Assembly (NCBI GenBank): GCA_028276365.1
Contig: JAPYWL010000042.1
Span: forward strand, 1-11,094
Reading direction: 5' to 3'
Source: Deltaproteobacteria bacterium
GTDB taxonomy: Bacteria; DRYD01
DNA: 11,094 nt
Part shown: piece by piece, positions 1 to 6,800 of the stretch
Position numbering within the stretch: the first letter of the stretch is position 1
How the letters are laid out: the number at the start of each line of letters is the position of its first letter
Position numbers and translations under genes: made by a program
The notes under the pieces: generated by a model
Told to the model about the DNA's origin: nothing
The model's database searches: none
What the model saw: the letters and a program-made list of their open reading frames with translations, nothing else

Positions 1-112
1 AATTTGGTTTATAGGGTAAGGGGTATCCGTAAGGGTTTATTGATAATTCTTTTAGTTTTTTTCTATGAGTTAATCTTGAGTCTTTTTCATCGAGTTTTAC
101 TTCATTTATCAT
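1..112 (-). CDS. lysS: Probable lysyl-tRNA synthetase, N-terminal fragment (runs off left edge)
   Basis: Only the first 37 codons lie in the window. The ATG (complement of 110-112) has a perfect AAGGAGG six bases upstream (complement of 119-125), so the start is secure. The peptide begins MINEVKLDEKDSRLTHRKK and continues with a KLKELSINPYGYPLPY segment. Class II lysyl-tRNA synthetases open with a charged helix, R-x-K-L-x-x-L, then a G-(I/V)-x-PY motif; here the Gly is Ser but the spacing and the NPY are right. The enzyme would charge tRNA-Lys in the cytoplasm. No catalytic motif is in view, so another protein with a similar short N-terminal helix is possible. It lies 310 bases downstream of trmD on the same strand with its own ribosome binding site. 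Confidence 0.55.
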   Translation of the reverse strand, partial: MINEVKLDEKDSRLTHRKKLKELSINPYGYPLPYKPN

Positions 113-118
113 AATTAA

Positions 119-125
119 CCTCCTT
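119..125 (-). promoter_or_regulatory. Shine-Dalgarno of the lysS-like gene
   Basis: The complement reads AAGGAGG, six bases before the ATG. It is among the best ribosome binding sites in the window and fixes the start of the partial gene. Confidence 0.75.
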
Positions 126-142
126 ATCAATTAGTAGTTCTT

Positions 143-158
143 ATAAAGAATTCTTTAT
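143..158. promoter_or_regulatory. 16-bp perfect palindrome upstream of the lysS-like gene
   Basis: ATAAAGAATTCTTTAT is a perfect inverted repeat without a loop, followed on the plus strand by a T-run to about 168. It lies about 30 bases upstream of the lysS-like ATG, so it could be an operator or a leader hairpin. It is entirely A/T except for the central GAATTC, and in such an AT-rich spacer it may be chance. The rest of the 113-422 spacer is AT-rich with no convincing gene, RNA or rho-independent terminator. Confidence 0.3.
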
Positions 159-422
159 TTTTTTTTTATATTCCTTTTTATTACTTAGGGAATTTTTAAA
201 AGGGTAATTCCTTAATTTAATCCACTTAAACAATTATATAAGCTATCATCAATATTATCTCTAAAGTTATATCTAAATTAAAGCTATTTTAAATAGTAGA
301 TAAAATTAATATATACTTTCTATTTGCAAAATTTATATTTTTATCTATTCTCTTACTATCTCAACCTTAACCTTTAATATTTGGTTAAAATATTTTAAAT
401 AATTACCTTTGAAAGTTATCTT

Positions 423-1256
423 TTAACTAGGAATTACATTATTTAAGATAGCATTATACAAAATTTCATCTATTTCTTTATAATTAAGGGATTTAAGGAA
501 AGGAAAGGGATAGTAAATCTTTTTTAGCTTTTTTTTAATTTGAAAATATTTATAAAATTTTATATATAGTTCAGGTTTTTTATAGATTGTTTGGGTTAAT
601 GAATTTTCTAAATTTTTTTTTATTATTTCTTTATGATTCCCTTTTATTAAGTATTTAGGGACTTCTAAATTGAAATTATTATTTAATGGATTAACTAATT
701 TATTTGGCCTTGTATATTGAGGATTTTCTAATAAAAAAGGGATATTAAATAATGAAAAACTATCTTCTATATAACTGTTTTCATCTATTACTAATTTTCT
801 TATTATAGATTCAATAATAACAAATACTGCTAATTCTCCACTACTTATAACGTAATCACCTATTGATATTTCCTCATTTATGAATCTTATTATTCTTTCA
901 TCTATCCCTTCATAATTTGGGGCTATAAATATGATTTCATTTAGTTTAGATAAATCTTTTATTATATTACTATTTAGTATTTTACCTTTTGGAGAAGGTA
1001 AGATGACATAAGGTTTTTTACATTTTTTTTTAGAATATGTTAGTGCTTTGTATAGTGGTTCAAATTTAAATAGCATTCCTTTTTTTATACCATATATATA
1101 ATCATCTACTTTTTTATGTTTATCAGAACTGAAGTCTCTTATATTAATAATTTCAACTTCTAAAATCTTTTTATTAATTGCTCGTTTTAATATTGATAAA
1201 TTTAATAAATCTTTAGTTAATTTTGGGAAAATAGTTAAAATAAAAGTTTTAAGCAT
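423..1256 (-). CDS. trmD: tRNA (guanine-N1)-methyltransferase TrmD, divergent
   Basis: TrmD uses S-adenosylmethionine to methylate N1 of G37 in tRNAs with G36, which prevents +1 frameshifting. The 277-aa protein shows the family motifs in order: N-terminal ILTIFP (residues 6-11), INIRDFSSDKHKKVDD (37-52), YEGIDERI, EISIGDYVISSGE, QYTRP, then GNHKEI and KKPEL in the C-terminal domain. These define a SPOUT methyltransferase with a trefoil knot. Two positions are unusual. The glycine-rich PYGGGxGM stretch reads IYGIKKGM, and the usual GGE of the knot motif reads SGE. The length is a little above the usual 230-260 aa. It is not beside its common partners rpsP, rimM or rplS. The Shine-Dalgarno is weak (GAGAT about 13 bases upstream), but the start matches where TrmD proteins normally begin. 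Confidence 0.9.
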   Translation of the reverse strand: MLKTFILTIFPKLTKDLLNLSILKRAINKKILEVEIINIRDFSSDKHKKVDDYIYGIKKGMLFKFEPLYKALTYSKKKCKKPYVILPSPKGKILNSNIIKDLSKLNEIIFIAPNYEGIDERIIRFINEEISIGDYVISSGELAVFVIIESIIRKLVIDENSYIEDSFSLFNIPFLLENPQYTRPNKLVNPLNNNFNLEVPKYLIKGNHKEIIKKNLENSLTQTIYKKPELYIKFYKYFQIKKKLKKIYYPFPFLKSLNYKEIDEILYNAILNNVIPS

Positions 1257-1419
1257 TTTTTTGTTTTTATCTCTTTAATAAATCACAAGGATTGTGGGAT
1301 ATTGCGGATTAAGGTTAAAAAAAATAATAAATATAGTTATCTACTAAACTAACCTATTTTCTAGCAACTTGCGTAAGTATAATCTAATTAGTTTAATTAA
1401 GTTAAATTGTGTTTTTAGT

Positions 1420-2292
1420 TTAAATTTCTAAATTTCCAGGATTTTCTCCTTTAACGATTGGTACTTTTACTGAATTTCCCCATTCAGTCCAAGAACCGTC
1501 ATAATTTTTAACTTTAGGATAGTTTAGTAAGTATTTTAATACAAACCAGGTATGAGCTGATCTTTCTCCTATTCTACAATAAGTTATTATTTCTTTATCT
1601 TCTGTTATATTAAATTTCTCTTTATAAATTTTTCTTAATTCTTCTATAGATTTAAAAGTTCCGTCTTCATTAACAGCTGTAGCCCATGGGATATTTATAG
1701 CAGTTGGTATATGACCTCCTCTTAGTGTTCCTTCTTGAGGATAATCTGGCATATGAATTAACTCACCTGTGTATTCTTTAGGGCTTCTAACGTCTATTAA
1801 TATTCCACCTTTCTTTATATGTTGTATTATTTCATCTTTGAATGCTCTTATTAGATTATCGTTTCTTTTTTTAGCTTTATAGTTAGTTTTTGGGAATTGA
1901 GGAACTTCTTTAGTTAGTGGTTTTCCTTCTTGTATCCATTTATTTCTGCCTCCGTCCATTATTTTAACTAATTCATGACCAAATAAATTAAATACCCATA
2001 AAGCATAAGCAGCCCACCAATTATTTTTATCTCCATAAAAAACTACTGTGGTATCATTTGATATTCCTTTTTCACTACATAATTTTTCAAATTGTTCTTC
2101 ATTTATATAATCTCTTTTAGCGGGGTCATTTAGATCTGTATGCCAATCTATTTTAACAGCATTAGGTATATGGCCAGTATCATATAGTAAAACATCCTCA
2201 TCTACTTCTACTATTCTGATTTTAGGGTTATTAATATTTTCTAATAGCCAATCGGTGCTCACTAATACGGGGTTTTCTAATTTTGTTATCAT
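1420..2292 (-). CDS. Thiosulfate sulfurtransferase (tandem-domain rhodanese)
   Basis: The 290-aa protein transfers sulfane sulfur from a donor such as thiosulfate to an acceptor through a cysteine persulfide. It has two rhodanese domains. The N-terminal one (about residues 8-127) has GHIPNA at 40-45 and DGG at 113-115 but no catalytic cysteine, as is normal for the family. The C-terminal one (about 150-275) has IDVRSPKEY (166-174), RGGHIPTA (191-198) and the active-site loop CRIGER with Cys239. The CRxGxR loop is the thiosulfate-type loop; mercaptopyruvate enzymes carry CGSGVT. The [11 protein letters not shown] ending (263-273) is also typical. No signal peptide is visible, so it is probably cytoplasmic. 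The complement of 2301-2313 gives a purine-rich GGGAAGGA ribosome site at good distance. It is the first gene of the minus-strand set, diverging from nuoK, with no sulfur-metabolism neighbour in view. Confidence 0.93.
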   Translation of the reverse strand: MITKLENPVLVSTDWLLENINNPKIRIVEVDEDVLLYDTGHIPNAVKIDWHTDLNDPAKRDYINEEQFEKLCSEKGISNDTTVVFYGDKNNWWAAYALWVFNLFGHELVKIMDGGRNKWIQEGKPLTKEVPQFPKTNYKAKKRNDNLIRAFKDEIIQHIKKGGILIDVRSPKEYTGELIHMPDYPQEGTLRGGHIPTAINIPWATAVNEDGTFKSIEELRKIYKEKFNITEDKEIITYCRIGERSAHTWFVLKYLLNYPKVKNYDGSWTEWGNSVKVPIVKGENPGNLEI

Positions 2293-2477
2293 TTTGTTTT
2301 TCCTTCCCTTTTATTTAATTTCTTAGTAATCTCTTTATCTCTTATTCTATTTTTTTTTATTAATACCTTTTTTATAAATCTTTATTTTAAAAGAATTTTA
2401 TAGCTTATTTTTAATGGAGTTGTTTTTTAGGAAGGTTTTTTTTTATTTTTTTTGAATAACTAAAATATGAATATATT

Positions 2478-2484
2478 AGAGGGG
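2478..2484 (+). promoter_or_regulatory. Shine-Dalgarno supporting a TTG start for nuoK
   Basis: AGAGGGG lies nine bases before an in-frame TTG at 2494. The upstream ATG at 2467 has no ribosome binding site at all, so this internal site argues for the shorter protein. Confidence 0.55.
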
Positions 2485-2493
2485 CAAAATTTT

Positions 2494-2823
2494 TTGATAA
2501 TATATACAGTTTTTATTAGTTTTTTAATGATTATAGCTGGATTGGTTGGTATAGTATATAGGAGAAATTTAGTAGCTATTTTAATATCTATTGAGGTTAT
2601 ATTGAATGCAATTAATTTAGATTTTGTGTTATTTTCAAGATTGAAAGATAATATTAATTCTGTCATTGACGGACAAGTATTTGCTTTATTTAATATATTA
2701 ATAGCAGCAGTGGAAATAACAGTAGGTTTAGCTATAATCTTTGCTATAAGAAACCAACTACAAACTTCAGATATAGATAAACTTAATAAAATAAGTCCTT
2801 TAAACAATAATAATAATGATTAA
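2494..2823 (+). CDS. nuoK: NADH-quinone oxidoreductase subunit K
   Basis: NuoK is a three-helix subunit of the proton-pumping membrane arm of complex I. The protein has three hydrophobic segments and the family signatures: RRN (residues 23-25), SIEVILNAINL with Glu34, and DGQVFALF followed by AAVEITVGLAI with Glu74. The two glutamates match E. coli Glu36 and Glu72, which are needed for proton translocation. I place the start at TTG 2494 because AGAGGGG precedes it and the 109-aa product then aligns with the usual NuoK N-terminus; an ATG at 2467 would add nine residues. The tail after the last helix is polar and ends in an Asn run. Unusually, nuoJ and nuoL are absent on both sides. Either complex I genes are scattered in this genome or this is an isolated copy. 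It is divergent from the rhodanese gene. Confidence 0.88.
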   Translation: MIIYTVFISFLMIIAGLVGIVYRRNLVAILISIEVILNAINLDFVLFSRLKDNINSVIDGQVFALFNILIAAVEITVGLAIIFAIRNQLQTSDIDKLNKISPLNNNNND

Positions 2824-2932
2824 TATAGTATAGTTTTTTTTATAGTTTTTTTGGAGGAGCTAAGAAAGAATTGAAGAAAAAAAATGTAGGTTTTTATTTA
2901 TTTAAATTTTTTAATTAATAGAGGGGGTAGTT

Positions 2933-3217
2933 ATGGCTTATAGACCTTGTAAATTTAGGCATTCTCAGTTGGGGATATTTCAATGTGAAAAACATATGTA
3001 TCAGCATACTGATCAGGATCAGTATGAGGAGTTATATCAATTTTGTTTACAGAATGTTCCGGATAAATTTTGTCCTTATATAGATTTTGGGTTTGATATG
3101 TCTCAGAATCCACCAAGAATTTTTATTAATTGTACTCATCCGTATTTTGGGGGGCCGTTGAAAGCTATTGGGGATTGTCCTAATTGTCCATTCCCTGAAG
3201 GTGATTCCTTAGCTTAG
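2933..3217 (+). CDS. Small cysteine-rich protein of unknown function
   Basis: This 94-aa protein is not one I recognise. It has seven cysteines (6, 18, 38, 47, 67, 82, 85) and several histidines close to them: CKFRH, CEKH, NCTH and a final DCPNCPFP. The CxxC plus the Cys/His pairs suggest a bound metal, such as zinc or an Fe-S cluster, but that is inference. It is rich in aromatic residues and Gln, lacks a signal peptide or membrane segment, and would be cytoplasmic. AGAGGGGG seven or so bases before the ATG is a strong ribosome binding site, and codon use is like the neighbours. It lies 109 bases after nuoK and 33 bases before the DUF167 gene, so it probably shares a transcript with the latter. 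Confidence 0.82.
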   Translation: MAYRPCKFRHSQLGIFQCEKHMYQHTDQDQYEELYQFCLQNVPDKFCPYIDFGFDMSQNPPRIFINCTHPYFGGPLKAIGDCPNCPFPEGDSLA

Positions 3218-3250
3218 TTATTTTTTATTCTTTTTATTTTAGAAGTTTTT

Positions 3251-3469
3251 ATGTTAATAAAGGTAAAAGTATTCCCTAATTCTAAGGTAGAAGAAATAAT
3301 AAAGAAATCAGATGATGAATACATAGTTAAGGTAAAAGATAAAGCAGAGCAGGGAAAAGCAAACAAAAGAGTTAAGGAACTTTTAGCTAATTTTTTCTCT
3401 AAAAATCAAGACCAAATTATATTAATTAAAGGATCAAATCAGCAAAATAAAATCTTTAAAATATATTAG
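3251..3469 (+). CDS. DUF167 / YggU-family protein
   Basis: The 72-aa protein matches the small DUF167 (YggU) fold: VKVFPNSKVEEI at residues 5-16, a VKVKDKAEQGKAN core (about 26-38), a following helix KRVKELLANFF, and ILIKGSNQQNKIFKI at the end. The A-x-x-GKAN segment and the G-S-x-x-x-K segment are the family signature. Its biochemical role is not established. It is at the short end of the family (about 75-100 aa) but appears complete. The ribosome site is weak (AGAAG just upstream), and it follows the cysteine-rich gene by 33 bases, so translation may depend partly on coupling. Confidence 0.85.
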   Translation: MLIKVKVFPNSKVEEIIKKSDDEYIVKVKDKAEQGKANKRVKELLANFFSKNQDQIILIKGSNQQNKIFKIY

Positions 3470-3667
3470 GTAGTTATTGGTTTTAGGTTTGTTTTTGATT
3501 ATTAAGTATTTTTCTTAGTTATTTTCTTTAAAAGCGATAATTTTTTTAATGATAATTTTTAGGGGTAATAATTTGTTAATAATTTTAACATAAAAGTAAT
3601 TTAGTTAAAAAAGGATTAAAAAATTGTAGGTAATAATATAAAAAGGGAAAAGTCTGCCTAATAGTGT

Positions 3668-3698
3668 GGTGAATTTTGGTTATAAGGGGTGAATTTTG
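3668..3698 (+). repeat. Direct repeat GGTGAATTTTG x2 overlapping the start of the split lysozyme gene
   Basis: The 11-mer GGTGAATTTTG occurs at 3668-3678 and again at 3688-3698, exactly 20 bp apart. The second copy directly abuts the ATG at 3699 and includes part of its AAGGGGTGA ribosome site. Two copies two helical turns apart could be an operator or a translational control site, or a small tandem duplication. Confidence 0.4.
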
Positions 3699-3890
3699 AT
3701 GATAAACGGTGTGGGGGATGGGTTAAGAGTAGGAAGTGGTTTTTGGGCTAGAGGGATTAATTTTGGAAGTATTGAAATATCTACAAGTGATATAGGTTTT
3801 GTAAGTGATAAAGTTAATTTTGGTACTTTGAATGTGAAAGGAGTGTTAGATAGTTTAATTGGAGATATTTTAGGAGAATTATTAACTTAG
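3699..3890 (+). CDS. 63-aa ORF, probable N-terminal part of a split lysozyme protein
   Basis: The ATG has a good ribosome binding site (AAGGGGTGA, 3685-3692). The product is glycine- and serine-rich, begins MINGVGDGLRVGSGF, has no signal peptide, and ends in an amphipathic stretch DSLIGDILGELL before TAG at 3888-3890. It resembles nothing I know. The next reading frame (GH24 lysozyme) is in the same frame with no other stop in between, so this is most simply the N-terminus of one interrupted gene. It could also be an independent small protein translated just before the lysozyme. Confidence 0.6.
   Translation: MINGVGDGLRVGSGFWARGINFGSIEISTSDIGFVSDKVNFGTLNVKGVLDSLIGDILGELLT
3888..3890 (+). other. 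In-frame amber codon splitting the lysozyme reading frame
   Basis: TAG is the only stop between the start at 3699 and the end at 4682. The 27 codons after it (3891-3971) have G or C at 8 first, 11 second and only 1 third positions, the pattern of coding DNA in this genome. This is a nonsense mutation, a sequencing error or a readthrough site; the sequence alone cannot decide. Confidence 0.6.
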
Positions 3891-3971
3891 GTTTTAAGCA
3901 ATCAAATAAGTCCTTTTTCTTTATCTTCTTTTTTTGGAAATTCTTCTTTTAATCATCTTCCTAATGCTTTT

Positions 3972-4682
3972 ATGTTTTTTAATAGTGTTAATAATCAATT
4001 AATAATGGTTTTATTTATAAATTTATTAATGATTTTATTACAACAAAGGAGTAAGCAGGCTAATGGATTTTTAACAGGCAATATTAGTGGTAGCGAGATT
4101 TTAGGGGGAGGCTCAATTAACAGTGATTTTTCAAATGGAATGTTAAGATCTTTTAATTTTGGAGAGATAATGCCAACTGTAGGTAGATCTTTTGGTATGC
4201 CTTATGTAGGGAGTTTAATTAGTAATAGTGTTGGGGTTAATGGAGTGGGAGGTTTTGGAAGTGGTGAGTATAGTGTAGATTTAATTAAGAAGTTTGAGGG
4301 CTTTAGTCCTAAGGCTTATTGGGATTATGATCATTATTCTATAGGATACGGAACTAGAGCTAATTCTCCTGATGAAGTTATAACCAAAGAGGAAGCTGAA
4401 ATAAGATTAAGAAAACATGTTGATCAGTATGTGATACCGGGGATAAAGAATATAATAGGGCAAGAAAGGTGGAATCAATTAAGTTATAATCAAAAATCGG
4501 CGTTAGTTAGCTTTGTTTATAACTTGGGGTTAGGACAGGCTGAACAGGTTTTAATTTTAGTTAAAAAGGGGAAGATTAAAGAAGCAGCTCAAGAAATGAA
4601 GAAGTATGTTTATGCTGGAGGAGAAGTATTAGAATCATTAGTATATAGGAGAAATGAAGAGGCTAAATTACTGCTTTCTTAG
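3972..4682 (+). CDS. Phage-type lysozyme (GH24 muramidase), C-terminal part of a split reading frame
   Basis: Counting from the first ATG after the amber codon, the 236-aa ORF has a hydrophobic segment (about residues 10-23), a Gly/Ser/Asn-rich linker (30-100), and a GH24 domain from about 102 to the end. The domain starts SVDLIKKFEGF with catalytic Glu109, has Asp118 nine residues on as in T4 lysozyme (E11/D20), then YSIGYGT. The position of T4 Thr26 is Ser123. Further family features are KEEAEIRLRKHV, LVSFVYNLG and the final RRNEEAKLL. It would cleave the MurNAc-GlcNAc bond of peptidoglycan. ATG 3972 has no Shine-Dalgarno and no other plausible start lies nearby, so translation from here alone is doubtful; the open frame continues upstream to the TAG at 3888. 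There is no holin or other phage gene nearby. Two tandem TAG codons end it. Confidence 0.8.
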   Translation: MFFNSVNNQLIMVLFINLLMILLQQRSKQANGFLTGNISGSEILGGGSINSDFSNGMLRSFNFGEIMPTVGRSFGMPYVGSLISNSVGVNGVGGFGSGEYSVDLIKKFEGFSPKAYWDYDHYSIGYGTRANSPDEVITKEEAEIRLRKHVDQYVIPGIKNIIGQERWNQLSYNQKSALVSFVYNLGLGQAEQVLILVKKGKIKEAAQEMKKYVYAGGEVLESLVYRRNEEAKLLLS

Positions 4683-4885
4683 TAGATATCTTGGGCTTTA
4701 TTTTTAACTTATTATTTTTAAATCAGTTGATAATCCAGAATTTGATATTTATTATTATGTGTTTTTTATTTTTTTGTTTTAAAAGAAAGTATGTAAAATT
4801 TTTGTTAATTTTTTTGATTTTTTGTTTATTTTTTTAAAATTTGGATATTATTATATTAAGTATATAGTAAGTATATATGTATAAT

Positions 4886-4893
4886 AGGAGGTG
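4886..4893 (+). promoter_or_regulatory. Shine-Dalgarno AGGAGGTG deciding a GTG start
   Basis: AGGAGGTG is a near-full complement to the 16S rRNA 3' end and lies at good spacing from GTG 4900. It overlaps an upstream in-frame GTG at 4891, which therefore cannot be the start. Confidence 0.75.
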
Positions 4894-4899
4894 AGAATA

Positions 4900-5796
4900 G
4901 TGAAAATAAATGGTAATAATTTTTATGCTAATAATTTTGCAAAAATAAATAATCCAAATTTTAAGACATTATCAGCTGTAAATGATGGAGCAACAATGCC
5001 TCATATTGTAGAACATAGAGAGTTTCCTAAAATGCCTGATTCAGAAAATCCGATTCCTGATTTTCCTAAATCTACAGAAAAGCAGGTAGAATTATTGACT
5101 AAATTAGCTAAGGCAATATATGATACTATTGAAACTGATAAAAAAGATGAAAAAACAGAAACTAATAATAATGAACCAAAAAATAATGGAAATGTTTTAA
5201 GAAATGTTAATTTTGCGGAAGAAGATGGTTTTTTAATAGCTCAGCCTGTTGGTTTAAATAAGCCCAAGGGTGATTTAGCTCAAGTTAATCAAAAGCTATC
5301 CTTAGAGCAAAGTGACATCCAAAATGAAAAACCTCAAAAAGTAATTACAGAAAAGCGAGAAAAAAGTGGATTTAAAGTTGGTTTAGAGGTAGAGGTAGGT
5401 CCTACAGGTATAGGTGGAGGCCTTAAAGTTGGAACATCTAAAGAAACTGAAGAAAGACAAATTAAAGGGGATCAAGAAAATCATACAAAGGAATCTCAAA
5501 ATACAACTGTAGGAATAAATTATAAATTCAAGGGTATTGGACATGAGGGAGGCCTTGTAATAGAAAACGATAAATCTAAATATGAAAGAGTAGCTCAAGG
5601 AGAAGAAGAAAAAGTTAATTATCAAAGAAATAATACAGGTATAGATTTAGGTGCAGATATAGGTACTCCTGGCGGTAATATAGAAGACTACTTGATGTCA
5701 GGAGGAAAAATCGGCGGTGTTAAAGTCAATGTTAAAAACGATAATGATAAATATGAACGAGAAGTAAAATTGGAAAACAATAATAATCAAGAATAA
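4900..5796 (+). CDS. Unknown glycine-rich protein with three C-terminal repeats
   Basis: I do not recognise this 298-aa protein. The start is GTG 4900 because the ribosome site covers the alternative GTG at 4891. It begins MKINGNNFYANNF, then has a Pro-rich stretch and a charged, Asn/Glu/Lys-rich region (about 60-115). From residue 157 there are three imperfect repeats starting near residues 157 (GFKVGLEVEVG), 201 (NTTVGINYKFKG) and 245 (NTGIDLGADIG). Each has alternating hydrophobic residues, a glycine cluster, a second strand (GLKV, GLVI, GVKV) and, in the last two, a KYER ending. This looks like tandem beta-hairpins. There is no cysteine, signal peptide or membrane segment. The gene follows the split lysozyme by 217 bases. 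A structural, surface or secreted role is possible but not shown. The next 300 bases hold no gene. Confidence 0.78.
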   Translation: MKINGNNFYANNFAKINNPNFKTLSAVNDGATMPHIVEHREFPKMPDSENPIPDFPKSTEKQVELLTKLAKAIYDTIETDKKDEKTETNNNEPKNNGNVLRNVNFAEEDGFLIAQPVGLNKPKGDLAQVNQKLSLEQSDIQNEKPQKVITEKREKSGFKVGLEVEVGPTGIGGGLKVGTSKETEERQIKGDQENHTKESQNTTVGINYKFKGIGHEGGLVIENDKSKYERVAQGEEEKVNYQRNNTGIDLGADIGTPGGNIEDYLMSGGKIGGVKVNVKNDNDKYEREVKLENNNNQE

Positions 5797-6174
5797 TAAA
5801 AATAATTATACTTATATAACATTTAACTTTTTTATATAAAATTTTACTTTTTGCTAAACATTAATTAAAAAATAGCAAGCAATTATTTAAGTTTTTTAGT
5901 GAGTATTTATTTATTTTTTACTAAATATTTATAAGGAAGAAAGGGAATTAAGCTAATCTTAAATAATTATTAAATGAATTGAAAGTAAATGGGCAAAAAA
6001 AAATAAAAAAATAAAGAAAAAAGAGGAAAAGAAAGGGGTTGAAAGAATAGAAAAGGAGATAAAGAGATGGGAAAGAGCGGGGACAATGATAAGTGTAGAG
6101 TTATTTTTGTTAGTATTTTTTAGTTGGATAATATTATTGATTATAATAGGTGGTATAAGGGTCAGGAGATGAAG
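5797..6174. other. Gene-poor spacer at the left edge of the accessory island
   Basis: No convincing gene is seen. TTGCTA at 5851 and TAGCAA at 5873 can pair around a 16-base loop, but no clean T-run follows, so it is a poor terminator. From about 5990 the composition switches to purine-rich on the plus strand, as in the leader and body of the nuclease gene further on. At 6085-6121 lies a relative of the sequence found downstream of the nuclease. Confidence 0.5.
6085..6121 (+). repeat. Diverged copy of the nuclease 3' flank (left copy)
   Basis: This 37-base stretch matches 8454-8490 at 32 of 37 positions without gaps. It begins AATGATAAG and ends TTAGTATTTTTT or its variant. The right copy sits between the nuclease stop and the right array, so the left copy may mark where an earlier cassette ended. 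Confidence 0.6.
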
Positions 6175-6324
6175 ATGTTAAGGACAAAGTATATATCGCC
6201 GACGTTTAGGAATATGAGATATAAAGTATGGATAATAAACGAAGTGATAAAGAGTAAGGTAGAGCTGATATGGGGGGATAAAAATTCAGCCCATTTTTTG
6301 AATTCCCTATATCATCAATGCTAG
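6175..6324 (+). CDS. Small hypothetical ORF, possibly a remnant
   Basis: The 49-aa frame begins MLRTKYISPTFRN. AGGAG at 6164-6168 gives a plausible ribosome site six bases before ATG 6175. The frame is open upstream to 6124, after a TAG at 6121. The first part is basic and aromatic and its purine-rich codons resemble the nuclease gene; after about 6275 the composition changes. It has no family I recognise. It lies between the diverged flank copy and the left array, where the right-hand flank has no counterpart, so it may be a fragment of an inserted or decayed gene. Confidence 0.25.
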   Translation: MLRTKYISPTFRNMRYKVWIINEVIKSKVELIWGDKNSAHFLNSLYHQC

Positions 6325-6360
6325 CTACTTTTGAACCTAATTTAAGCTAATTAAAATTTA

Positions 6361-6800
6361 AATCAATTGAAATTAATTGAAACTAATTGAACTCAAAAGA
6401 AATCAAAAGAACCCAAAAGAACCCAATGGAACCCAATAGAACCCAATTGAAACTAATTGAAACTAATTGAAACCAATTGAAATCAATTGAAATTAATTGA
6501 AATCAAATGAAACCAAATGAATTCAAATGAACCCAAATGAACCCAATTGAACTCAATTGAACCCAATAGAATCCAATAGAATCCAATAGAATCCAATTGA
6601 ATCCAATTGAACCCAATTGAAACTAATTGAAACTAATTGAAACCAATTGAAATCAATTGAAATTAATTGAAATTAATTGAAATCAAATGAAACCAAATGA
6701 AACCAATTAAAACCAATTGAATCTAATTGAAACTAATTGAAGCCAAGAAAAAACAAGAGAAAACAAAAGGAAACAAAAGGAAAGAAAAGGAAATAAAAGG
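6361..6800 (+). repeat. Left tandem array of a 10-bp AATT-centred unit
   Basis: About 44 consecutive 10-bp units with consensus AANCAATTGA run without a single indel. The last six drift into purine-rich forms such as AAACAAAAGG. Common variants are AACTAATTGA, ACCCAATAGA and AATCAAATGA. An internal higher-order copy is visible: 6441-6500 is repeated exactly at 6611-6670. The unit has no spacers, so this is not CRISPR. One AATT tract per helical turn predicts strong intrinsic DNA curvature. The array ends in the nuclease leader. Confidence 0.92.

Noticed and set aside
1257-1419. Possible small RNA or tRNA-like sequence between trmD and the rhodanese gene
   Set aside because: GGTTAGTTTAGT on the minus strand recalls a D-arm, but there is no T-arm, acceptor stem or CCA.
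2460-2807. 115-aa minus-strand open frame over nuoK
   Set aside because: It is antisense to a clear NuoK with its functional glutamates.
4880-4885. TATAAT as a promoter -10 for the repeat-protein gene
   Set aside because: It lies immediately before the ribosome site, so a transcript from it would lack that site.
5383-5625. 80-aa minus-strand frame in the repeat protein gene
   Set aside because: It is a shadow frame with no ribosome site and low-complexity Phe/Ser content.
5851-5878. TTGCTA/TAGCAA hairpin after the repeat-protein gene as a terminator
   Set aside because: It has only six pairs around a 16-base loop and no clean T-run directly after.
6086-6172. 28-codon hydrophobic peptide ending in an ATGA overlap with the next small ORF
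   Set aside because: The related right-hand sequence at 8455 stops after five codons in that frame, so coding is not conserved, and the ribosome site is poor. A chance hydrophobic frame is likely.
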